This document shows positions 53,912 to 64,000 of a stretch of 64,000 bases of DNA, piece after piece. The notes under the pieces were generated by a model. It was not told the DNA's origin. It did no database searches and was given only the letters and a program-made list of their open reading frames with translations. Positions within the stretch are counted from its first letter, which is position 1; the number at the start of each line of letters is the position of its first letter. This stretch comes from Drosophila persimilis (Eukaryota > Arthropoda > Insecta > Diptera > Drosophilidae). The translations under genes were made by a program, and so were the position numbers. Location: positions 2,356,001 through 2,420,000 of the forward strand of contig NW_020825706.1 of NCBI RefSeq assembly GCF_003286085.1, given 5' to 3'.

Positions 53912-55136
53912 AACAACAAGTTTTTCCTTAGCTCCGATCGAACGAACGAAAGACAACAAGCAACTCCAATAAGAAGTGCCAAAAGATAGCTATTGGCTAT
54001 AAAGAGTGTGTGCTATTAACAAAATAATAAAATTTAATCATAATTAAAAGCGTGAAGGTAAAACAGTGCAAAATAGAATGAAAAAGAGGGGAAAAAGTAA
54101 TACAAAATCGAACTACAGCCAAAAAAATACAGCGAAGCTGACGACAGCCAGCAGCAAGTTCAAGGTGTACGCGCGTGTGTGTGTGTATGTATGAGCAACA
54201 AGTTGTTTGAATGCAAAAATTAATAATCATTCTGATTGAAATGCAAACAAAAAGTATGCATAGTGTTGTTGACTAAAGAATTATAATAATTTCAAGTGAT
54301 TGTGCGGCTTTAATTCGAGTTTTATTTAACTCTTTTTCTCACGCATTTACCAATACCAATGCAAGGGCCGCTGCCTGATTCTTTGACTCACAAATTGCCC
54401 GCGACAGCAGCGGCACAGATAGAGAGCCACAAGAACAGCAAGATCAAAGTATATTAAAACAAAGGTGGGGTAGTGTGAGAGTGTGGTCTCTACCAAAGTG
54501 CTTTGGAACGTGTCCACCCATATGTGCGTGTATGTGAGAGGATGACAAAAAATAGGCCACCCACAAAGCGGCACTGCCTTCATTTTAATATACCTTGTGT
54601 AAGACCCGGCAGAGACTCCAAAACCAGTAACAGAAAGCGCGACAGAGATAGTGGCAGAGACACAGTAGGAGCGATAGAGATAGCAGCAATAAGAACGCAA
54701 CGCAGGAAAAACAGTAACAGAAAGAGAGGCGGCAGAGAGAGCGCAACAGCGTCAAAGCAGAAACAAAACTGTTGTCTTATTGTACCCTTTGCCAACGGCA
54801 TGATGGTTTTCACCAACAATATAAGCCGTACTGAACATAAAGGAATTTCCGATCCTAAGAAATATATTCTTGCTCATCTTGCTTGGTCGTTTGTCTGTTT
54901 TCTATTCAAACTGGTACCATAGTTCCAATGCTCTCCATCTCTCATATAAGTACGATCGATCTACAAGGGTATCCAAAGCTTCGACCCCGCAAAGCTTGAC
55001 TTCTTTTTGTGTTCAACCATTCCATTCGTTTCATTTCTGGTTTTCGCTTTTCAATGCATCCGATCGGCTCATTTGTTGCCAACGTTCCCGCCGCTGAAAG
55101 TCGAACCGGTGTTTGTTTTGTAATTGAGAGAGTGAT

Positions 55137-55163
55137 AGAGTGAGAGAGCGAGAGAGAGAGAGA
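55137..55163. repeat. GA-rich run, possible GAGA-factor site
   Basis: GAGTGAGAGAGCGAGAGAGAGAGAG lies in a stretch that resembles an alternative 5' leader. GAGA sites often mark developmental promoters in flies. Confidence 0.45.
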
Positions 55164-55301
55164 GCCACCTGTGTGAATCTTCGATAAGCAGTGAGTGCGG
55201 GAGGTGGAGGAGGCCAATGGGAACGGGATAGCTAGCTAAAACGAAACTGATAAAGTGAAAAAAAAGAGAATACATGCAAAAACAAACAACAAAACTGATT
55301 A

Positions 55302-56439
55302 AAAACGAGGGGGAACGTTGTGAGTTGCTGCGGACACCGCAACTCTACAGTTATACCCGATACTAAGTCAGTATGGCTCTCCTCCGGCAGACGCCGCTAA
55401 TATTAAACGACACGACAAAGAGTGCGTGCGAGAGAGACAGAAAATCAGTCTGAGCGTGACGTCGGGCGCTGCGTAGCCACTAAAAATTGATTTCTTGCTT
55501 TTGGCTACAAAAATGATCCGATCTGATCCAGATTCGGCAACCGGATAGATATGGTCATTCTCTATGATTCTGCGTTTTTAGTTTACTCGAATTTGCAATA
55601 TTGTGGATGCAACAGATTTTCGTCCTTTGTGTGGGCGGAAGGGGGTGGGGCGAAATTTTGAGATATACGTTTTATAGTGAGATCTAACAGGAGTGCGGAT
55701 ACCAAATTTGGTTACTCTAGCCTTAATAGTCTCTGAGATTTATGAATATCCCCAGATCTGCATCCTTTGCGGGGGCGGAAGGGGGTGTGGCGAAATTTAG
55801 AAACAAACTCGTCTCGGTCCGATATATTAGGAGTGTGGATACCAAATTTGGTTGCTCTAGCTTTTATAGTCTCTGAGATCTAGGCGCTAATGTTTTACTC
55901 TAAGCAAAGCCGCCTATGCTACGTGTGTGTTAGAGAGAGACAGGGCGAGAAAAAATGAAATTGTTTTCTTGATGCTGGCTATAATAATAATACGATCCAA
56001 TTCAGATTCTGCATTCTAAAAGATATGGTCATTCTCTACGAATCTGCGTTTTTGGTTTTTTCGTATCTTTAAAATTGTGGATGCCACAGATTTTCGCCCT
56101 TTGTGGAGGCGGAAGTGGGCGGGGCAAAGTTTTGAAATATTCTTGTAGCAGTGACATATCACAGAAGTCTGGATCCAAAGCATCGTTGCTCTAGCTCCTA
56201 TAGTCTTTGAGCATTAGGCGCTGAAGGGGACGGACAGACGGACAGACGGACGGACGGACAGACGGACAGATGGACGGACGGACAGACAGACATGGCTCAA
56301 TCGACTCGGCTATTGATGCTGATCAAGAATATATATACTTTATGGAGTCGGAAACGATTCCTTCTGGACGTTACACACATACACTTTTACCACAAATCTA
56401 ATATACCCCAATACTCATTTTGAGTATCGGGTATAAAAA
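55302..56439 (+). mobile_element. DINE-1/Helentron-type non-autonomous element, copy 2
   Basis: Collinear with copy 1 (25613-26726) in the same orientation, with only scattered substitutions and small indels. Subterminal inverted repeats lie at 55351-55364 and 56423-56436. The GGACGGACAGAC array is longer (about 56228-56293), which accounts for the slightly larger size. A GA-rich word in the 5' third (GCGTGCGAGAGAGACAGAAA, about 55422-55441) is shared by both copies. No coding capacity. Confidence 0.85.
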
Positions 56440-57060
56440 CGGAATACGAAAAATATGTTGATGTTTCTGGCTCGTTTAACGGTAGTTTGTTGTTTTTTTT
56501 TTCTGTTTTGGTTTGTTTGTGTTTTGCCTCGCGCTCTGCTCTGCTCTCCTCTCTTCTTCACTCCTTCTGCTATCTGCTCGTTTCGTTCCCCTATTTGCTT
56601 TGGATTTTGTTTATTTTGTGTTTGCGCGTGCGCAAAAGTTTTTTCTTCGTGGGAAAAATAACACAAAAGGAAATAGAAAAGCAAACCAAAAGGGAAGAAG
56701 AAAAGGAGAGAGATGGGGAGAGGGATACTGGAGGAGTTGGAGACCGATCTCTGCTATACAGACAAAAACACTGCCATCGCCGCGCCGTAAATTACTCCAA
56801 AAATCAATTATACATTTTTTTTAAAGAGTACAACTGCTACAGGTGTCACTTTTTAGTCATCTTTATTGTAGAGTTTCTTTGGCGCACCTTCGTTTTAAAG
56901 CGAATTTTAATTATAGCGAAAATACTACGTCAGAAAGTCAACGCGAGAATCGCGAGAATAAAAAGTGTAAAAGGTGTTAAAGCAACGAAATGGAGTAGCT
57001 GTATCAGTGGCCCTTCGATACGACGGTCCCATTACGACACATTCCACGAATCCCTCCGAG
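56440..57060. other. Upstream region of first exon B
   Basis: T-rich then A-rich low-complexity sequence giving long accidental frames (56487-57140) that start only at non-ATG codons or lie in pyrimidine runs. No gene is supported. Confidence 0.4.
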
Positions 57061-57061
57061 A

Positions 57062-57069
57062 TATAAAAA
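57062..57069 (+). promoter_or_regulatory. TATA box for alternative first exon B
   Basis: TATAAAAA lies about 175 bp before the ATG at 57239, with a TTTTCCATTG initiator-like word near 57090. Assignment to exon B is by position. Confidence 0.4.
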
Positions 57070-57238
57070 AGCGAATGTGTGTGTGTTTTCCATTGTGGAT
57101 ACAACGATACGAACCGACCCGAACCTTAAGAAGCATTTAATTTTGTGATTTTTGTGTGTGATCTTTTAATCTATAAAACGAAACGAAAGCTGAAACGATT
57201 TTTTAGGAATACGGCGATTTTTAAATTATTAAGCAAAT

Positions 57239-57260
57239 ATGGAACCTGGAATTTTAATTG
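57239..57260 (+). CDS. Alternative first coding exon B of the right-hand gene (partial gene)
   Basis: ATG GAA CCT GGA ATT TTA ATT G encodes MEPGILI plus one base, then the donor GTAAGAAA (57261), phase 1. The phase equals that of exon A at 52751-52868, so both could splice to the same downstream exon and give proteins with different N-termini. The ATG lies in a long AT-rich leader after a TATA promoter. Because the exon is only 22 nt of coding sequence, evidence is limited to context and phase. Confidence 0.45.
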
Positions 57261-60200
57261 GTAAGAAAATTGTAGATCTTTTTCAAGTGAATTTTATGAT
57301 GTTTGATGATTAAAGAAATTATTTATGATATGATATATGGGTATATATATATTACAGATATTGAAAGGTATTTTCTTTGTAAATGTTTCACTTCATACAC
57401 ACATATTTTTTGGGACATTTTCGTCTGATATTCTTTATTCCCAAAGTTCTCTTTCTGATGTTCATTTTTCCCAAAAAGAACTTCAATTATGATCTTTAAT
57501 TGATGATCTTTTTCCATGGATGATCTCTTTCCTTCAGAAGTGCCCCCAAAATTAACCCCAGCAACACTTCTGCTCCCCTCATGACACCATTTCGTGTCTC
57601 AGAAAATACTTTCTTTCAAGACAGACCACATGTTGCTCTCTCAGATACAGATGCTCCACAGAGGCAGGGCAGCACACACCCAGTGCCCCCGAGCGGCACA
57701 CACCCCATTCAGAATCGGAGAATCGAGAACCCAGAACCACAGATACAGATACTTTTATGAGTGCGCGGATCCGAGTATGTGTATATCGCTTTGGCGTTTC
57801 ATTTGGTTAAGCATTTAATGATCGGCGGGGCAAAATGCAAAGCCAAAGCCAAAGCCAAAGCCAGAGTCCGGAGTGTGGGGCATGGGGCGTGGCGTAACCC
57901 GCACGCTCTTCTAATGAGAATCGAAACCACTTTAAAGTGGGGGGAAAATGAGCGTCTCTATACCCTGTATGTAGCTGGATATTCCCATTCTATTCTGTTC
58001 AGATTCCATTCAAAGGAAAGGAATACTCAATATTCCGCTTTAGATCGCTAAAAATTATATAAATATCAAGTCTTCCTTCTCAAGATCTATAAGAGTTTAA
58101 GCAACGGTGTACGATTTTAAGGCTACCAGGAAAATAAAATCGGGGTTTCATTTCTGCTAAGGCTACTTTTACACCCTCTAAAAAGTAGTAAATGTAATAG
58201 AACCCATTTTCTTAAAGATATTTCTATGAAAATTGTTATTATGGTAAAAATTACTATTGTCCAGAGTTCTGATTGATGACATTATTTTTAGATCATAAAG
58301 ATCATAAAAATAATCATGATTTACAGTTCCCCCAAGGTTTCCAAAATATTTCAGCACCTAAAAAAAAGAAAAGATAATTTTACTTATATTAAATTCCAAA
58401 AAACTCTCTTTAAGGGGTATCCTCACAGTCTCAAGTCTCTTAAAATCATTCTAATTTGTGTTATTTTTTGTGTGTTTTGTGTAATTGAGACTCGATTTAG
58501 ACGCGGAACCACGGAACCCCTTTCCGCCATCAATTTGTGCGATAGAATACGAATACGAAACCCCTCCCCCTCCACAGTCTGTGGTGTGATGTGTGTGGGT
58601 TTTATTTTGTATCCGATTTCGATTCCAATTTCAAATTTCGGATGCCATTAGGCATATCTATGACTCTGTCTCTGTCTCTCGCTTGGTCTTTGATTTTCTG
58701 TGGCTTAAAACCCGACAGTCGACAGCTGAGGCTTTGGAATGCGACAAAATGCGATGCATTTGCTAGTTGCAACTGTTTGGGGCATTTTGCCACATGTGTC
58801 GAATCGCTGACTGGAAACTGGAGCACAGAACTGGTGGCAGGAACTGGTATACAACGTTGCATCGCATCGCATGGGGGAGTATGCAAAAAAAAAAAAAAAA
58901 AAACAAACACCCATGGAAGTTACTTTGAAAATGAGAGTATTTTGGAGGAATTTTTTGTTGTATATTGATTTATCTAATTGTATTTTGTGGCTAATTGTGG
59001 GCTCAATCCATTAGCAGTACATGGCAGTCCATGCATTCCATTCCGTTTAGTAAATAAAAAAAACAAAAGTAATAATAAATTACAAATACTTTTAAATCAG
59101 TGAATTATTCAATTAATATTCATTAATTTAATTGTGTATTTACACAAATATTTAAAAAATTTTGATTTACTCAAATTGATTATTTAAAACAAATTTTTTA
59201 GATTTAAACAAGTATTTAAAACTTGATATTTACTCATAAGATTATTTAAAACCAATTTTTTTATATGTTTGTGTATTTTTAGCTTTTATTTCATATAAAA
59301 AAAATACCAGAGAATTCTTTCAGCGCCCTTCTGCCTCAGTGGCTTTTGTTTTCTGGTTTTATGGCTCCCAAAAACCCAAAGCAAATTCCATTCTGACCCC
59401 AAAAAAAAAACAACACACTCCCCCACGCTCCAGTGAATTTTCACTTTTGTAATGGAAACTGGAAGGTTTTTCTTTTACATTTTTAGGCCAACATTTTAAT
59501 TGTCTCCACATTTTACGGGCCATATGGGAAATTTAGAAGCCAACAAACATGTTCCCCCTCCACCATACTGTGATTTTTCTGAAGCATTTTGGAGCTCCGT
59601 TCGATTACCTATTCGATTTTTCTATGGCCCTCAAAGAAGGAGGCGAAAACGTGACTTCTGGACGACATTTCAATTGCATGTGACACGCATTTCAATTGAG
59701 CAGAAACGCCACTTGAACTGGGGACTTTTCTATAGAAAATATGCTCGCAGTTTCTGTGTTACTTTTATTTTTTGTTAATTTTTGCTAAAGTTTTTTGCTT
59801 GTACATATTTTATTTGATTTTAACAGCTTTTTTGGGGGCGACAGGAATTGAAGATTGGAAATGGGTTGTTGAGGAAATTGCTGGAGTGTCAAATGTTTTA
59901 TTCAATTGGTGCTTCTTTTTCTGAGGAGGAGGAGCAGGAGTTTCCAGAAATAGTTTGGAAAAATACATATTTTATTAGTTTCTTTTAGAGTAGAAATTTT
60001 GTAGCATTATTTAGCCCTAAATAAAGGTGATTTCTGACTTTAGTTGGCTTTTCATTTTCACTTTTTTATTTGATTTTTTTTATTATATTTTTACACATTT
60101 TATAGCCCTTATTTTCCCTTTTTTGTGGCGCTAATCTTGTAATATATTTCCAAAAAAACCCATTTAACACCCCCATCTATAGACCATATTTATGCGCCTT

Positions 60201-63200
60201 TTAGACCCTATTTGAACCCCCTTCTATGGCCTGTTTATGGCTCAATTCAAGCCCCATATTTAGACGCGATTTGCGGGCCAGAAACAACAAAATTAAATGC
60301 ATCGATTCGAACAACCTTTTGGCCCGCATAAATTAGAATAAAATGCATTTTCAATGGTTGCCACAACAAAAAAAAAAAAAAAAAAAAAAAAACACAAACT
60401 GTGTATAGGAATGCCAGAGCGGAGTAGTGAACGGAGGAAAATCATGGGGAAAACCTGTTTCCCGAACACGAAATACCGCAGGCAGACACAGACGTTAAAG
60501 AAAACCAAACACCCAGCATGTCCGACACTTTCCGAGCGACGACTCTGAGGGGTTTTTTGCTTAGCCAAAGGCTTTATCAGAGAAAAAAAAACTTGGCTTT
60601 AAAGAGGGGGCACCCCCTGCAACACCTCCACACTCGCCCCCACAACAACACACAATCTTTGGCTTCGTTTCTGTCTGGTTTACACTGCACTCCCCAATAG
60701 CGGAAGTTTTCATTCATTTTCATATTTTCTCTGTAGAGTTTTGGCCGCCGTTTTGGCCGCTTCCGTCGGTTATAGCCGGATGAATGGCAGATAGGAACGT
60801 TTATGGGTGTTAATTATGGCCAGAAATTACATTGGAAATGATTAATTATCTGTCTGCCTTCTGGGTGGCATTTTAGAAAAAGAAATAAGAAAAATTTCCA
60901 CAACGGAATAGGGTCTGTATTCCCATGAATTTTGTAGGGAAAGTGGCCTTCTCAATAGATTCTTTGAGGGCCCTAAAGAAGTAAGAAATGTGATAATTTG
61001 ACAGGTCAAAGTCAGCTAAATTTTCCTTAATTTAAGGAGGAAAACTCTTCACTCATTCAAACCCAGTTTTTCCCATAGATCTGCCCCCACCTGTGGCTCC
61101 CGTTTGTTGGCCACTTGCACAACATACCCCTTGCTGCGGCTGGCTTTTATCTATAAATATTTATAAAATTATTTAGTCATATCTTTAGCCAAAACGGCGG
61201 CCCACACGAATCCACACTCCAGTCCACTCCACTCCTCAACCTTAACCACTTTATGCCTTATTAAACATTTTTCTAAGAGGTATTTGTGGAGTGAAAACGG
61301 GTGTTATGGGTGAGGGAAGAGGTATGTGACAAGTAAAAAGAAGAATAGAATCCATAGAATATTCGATAAGGGCGGGAAAACTTTGATTTCGGAAACCCCT
61401 AGGAAGAAATCTCTTAAGCACCCCTAGATCTCGGCTTTTAGAGGAGGTAGAGCATCAGTATTTTTTGTAAATATTATGCTTATGGAAAAAATTAACGAAC
61501 TTCTTTAACACAAATTTTTCCAATTTTTTTCACTTCATAAATTCAAATTTACGAAATTAAAATTTCATAAAATACATAAATAAAAATATAATAATAAAAT
61601 AAAATAAGTCATTACCAATCAATTAATTTAATTTGGGTATTCTCACTGTCGATCCCCTGTGTCTCTCTGGATTTTGAACATATCTTTCGGGCCCCACTTT
61701 TCAGAGTGTCTCCCTGGCCGTCTCTCTCCCTCTCGCTTACCGTCTCTGGGGGTCCGTCTTTCTCTCTATCACTCTCCGTCTCTTGGTGTCTCTTGGGGTC
61801 TGTCGGCAGCGGCGGCGTACTCGTTTTCGACAAAAATTGATTACAAAATCACTTAGCCTCCACCGGTTTTTCGGTGGCTGCCGTCTGTCGTCCGCCATCG
61901 CCTCGTCGCTGCTGCCATCGGTTGCTGTTTAAATTTTACGCATTCATTAATGTTACGGATAATTGAATTTACTTATCGCGAAATTCATTCATTCATGCAT
62001 TAATTGCAACTCAAGCAAAAACAGGAATGAAGACAGCGACAACGACGACTCCAACAACGTCATCATCCTCGTCCACGCGTTGGCTGCTGGTTGACAAATT
62101 CCCGCGATATTCCCCCAATGATGATTACGATTTAAACTGGTTCTTAACGCGCGAGTTTCACTCTTAAAAGACATGGAAAAATGGGTTTTTAAAGAGGCTG
62201 GAGATTGGAGGAGAGTTTTTTTTTCTAGATTTAAAGTGAACTTTTGTATCATTTAGAAGGAAGGGGCATTAAAAGAGATGGAAAATATTTCTTGAATAGT
62301 AAATTCTTCTAATTTTCATCTTCCACAAAATTCCACTTTTCCACTTGAAAAAACTATTCTTTTAAGTACGAATTGGTCTGGAAGTAAGGAATGAAATGGA
62401 TTGGAATAAAGGCTAAATAAAGGAATGTAGGCTCTTACTAGGAGAGGAATGTGTATCGTACCTTAGATTTTTCTGTAAATTTTCTTTGCCTTTTGGTTTC
62501 ATTCTTGCATTTCTGTGGAATGTGGGGAATCCCCTCCGCTTTAAATGCCATTTAGCTTTGGCTTTTCAAATTATTTCCCTGCTTCGTTGACGCTGTTCTT
62601 AAAAGTTCTTAAACGCTTCATTAAATATCATTGCCGCCCGTCCCCCCTGGAATGTGCTCTCTTATTAAATAACACAGTGAGACCTTTGAATGGAGAACCA
62701 TTTCAAAGGGGAAAACAATCGAAAAATATACAAGATCAATAAAAGCTTTATTTGGCATAAAAAATTATTCATTGAAATCCAGGCAGAAAAGGCCTTCTTA
62801 TAGCATAAAAGTCTCTTTAAAATTATTAAATATTAAAAAAAAATTAATTTTAAATTAAAAAATTTAAAATAAAACACCCTTAACTTACATTTAAAATTAT
62901 AATTAAAAATATTAATTATAAACGTAAAAAAGAACTTTATATTTAAAAAAAAAAACTAAAAAAACAAAAAGTTTAAATTCAAAAATTAGAGAACAAAAAT
63001 TTAAGTTAAAATTTCAGTATAGTTTTATAAACTATTAAAATATCGTTAATTATCGATAAAACATCAAAAAAAGATATTACGATTTCTACATAATATTAGC
63101 CACTTTTCTGAGAACTTTTCCTATTACTTAAGAATATTTCTTTATGATTTCCTTTCTCCATTTTCTTTTCACCTTAAATCGCTTTCCTTTACACCATTTC

Positions 63201-63338
63201 ATTAGATTTTCAATGGAAATTTCTCTCCTAAGATTTCGTTGGAAATTTTCTTATAGCCCGCAAAAAGTCAATCGCCTGGCGGGAACTTTTACTGTAATTT
63301 AAAATTGTTTTCTTTGGCATTAAGGCAAAACACATTTT

Positions 63339-63369
<31 letters not shown>

Positions 63370-64000
63370 GAGGACTTGTTAAAGCTCCACTTAGCCGCCT
63401 GAATGTTGGCTGCCTCAATTGCTGCGCTGCTGTTGCAAGCACTTGATCCTGCCTCAAGCGATGAGGGGCAATGTCTGTGTCTGCCGCTCTATCTTCTGCT
63501 GACAGAGGGTCCACCTCCTACTCCTGCTCCTGCTGCTGCTTGTGGGTCCATCTCCTGTTTTCCCCCACTTGAAAACAGCTTCGTTTCATGTTATTTTTAT
63601 TAAGATTATGGGTAGTGTGTGCCCTTGGCCACCACCACCTACTCCCCCGCCTCCTGAAGACCATAATTGAAAGAGCTTAAGCATCGGTTAAGGATGGCCG
63701 AGGGAGGCGTGAGAATTGGCAGCATTCATGTCATGTGTTCATTAATTTATGTCGAAGCGATTCGACACTGAAACTTATGGGACAAATAGAGAGAGGGAGA
63801 GACATGTGATGGAGATACATATAACGAATTACAGATACAATTGGAAGATATATGTATATTCTCGTAGTTTGTGGCGGCAGTATTTCACGGGTTTCTGTGT
63901 ATCTTTTGCCATTCATTTACTTTCATATTTTCTGTGTCACTTAATTGCATTATTGTTTGCTTTTTTTTGTGGCGGGGTTTCCCCCTTTCCTCCTGTTTGT
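57261..64000. other. Long intron of the right-hand gene: no supported gene
   Basis: AT-rich with poly-A tracts (58885-58903, 60368-60392), GCCAAA repeats (57838-57866), CT-rich simple repeats (61660-61800, 63340-63370) and an almost pure A/T stretch (62820-63060). All open frames are short or low-complexity and none has splice or start support. No coding exon of the right-hand gene is recognised before the window ends. Confidence 0.4.
60368..60392. repeat. Poly-A tract (25 A)
   Basis: Uninterrupted adenines, with no flanking sequence resembling a retroposed gene. Confidence 0.9.

Larger units (their letters stand above)
52869..55301. other. Intron / upstream-promoter region of the right-hand gene
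   Basis: Contains CG-alternating tracts (53572-53587 and 53897-53911), a CAGTAACAGAAAG-type purine-rich stretch (54620-54750) and a GA run (55137-55163). These look like 5' UTR or GAGA-rich promoter sequence. A 139-aa frame at 54503-54922 is basic low-complexity and not convincing. Confidence 0.4.

Noticed and set aside
54503..54922. 139-codon basic frame
   Set aside because: Arg/Asp/Ser low complexity from CAGAGA-type repeats in a region that looks like 5' leader; no family resemblance.
56487..57140. 217-codon plus-strand open frame upstream of exon B
   Set aside because: It opens at a non-ATG codon in T-rich sequence, and the product is poly-Phe/Leu then poly-basic low complexity. It is more likely leader or intron sequence.

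Overview
This is animal, almost certainly Drosophila, genomic DNA. Introns are both very short (about 50 to 70 bp) and very long. Intergenic DNA is AT-rich with many CA, GA and poly-A tracts. Core-promoter motifs are fly-like, and two copies of a DINE-1/Helentron-type element are present. The element resembles, from memory and unchecked, the ISY/SGM-like elements of the obscura group, so an obscura-group fly is a reasonable but unproven guess.

Layout. (1) 473-2372, plus strand: a complete seven-exon gene for a secreted family S28 serine carboxypeptidase (prolylcarboxypeptidase-like, 482 aa), with a TATA box and a poly(A) signal. (2) About 3.4-51.5 kb, plus strand: a neuropeptide-precursor gene whose four coding exons (7170-7317, 36307-36435, 44564-44762, 48227-48374) join in phase into a 207-aa protein. 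It has a signal peptide, an IDLSR-type peptide ending at Lys-Arg, an LDL-receptor class A domain and a helical tail, matching the insect prohormone-4 / IDLSRF-like peptide family. A TATA/Inr promoter at 3.4 kb and a splice acceptor at 6552 suggest a noncoding first exon. An A-rich stretch to about 51.46 kb may be a long 3' UTR. (3) Several small genes lie inside its introns. Intron 1 (29 kb) holds an acidic 88-aa ORF (minus), an 82-aa coiled-coil ORF (plus), a 384-aa Cys-rich zinc-ribbon-like protein (minus) and one Helentron copy. Intron 2 (8.1 kb) holds a roughly 3-kb block flanked by a diverged direct duplication of about 0.5 kb. That block carries a small spliced-looking ORF, a glycine-rich tandem-repeat ORF and housekeeping-type promoter motifs. 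(4) 52-64 kb, plus strand: the 5' part of another gene with two alternative first coding exons (52751-52868 and 57239-57260). Both end in phase 1 at good donors and the gene continues beyond the window. A second Helentron copy lies between them.

The neuropeptide gene and the right-hand gene have the architecture of developmentally or neurally regulated fly genes, with huge introns and multiple promoters. The nested intronic ORFs look like the short, fast-evolving, often testis-expressed genes common in fly introns (inference). Apart from the S28 peptidase and the neuropeptide precursor, I do not recognise any protein with confidence. The least explained signals are a palindromic motif of about 20 bp (core GCGTATACG) recurring on one strand across the locus, the flanking duplication around the intron-2 gene block, and several private minisatellites and hairpins.
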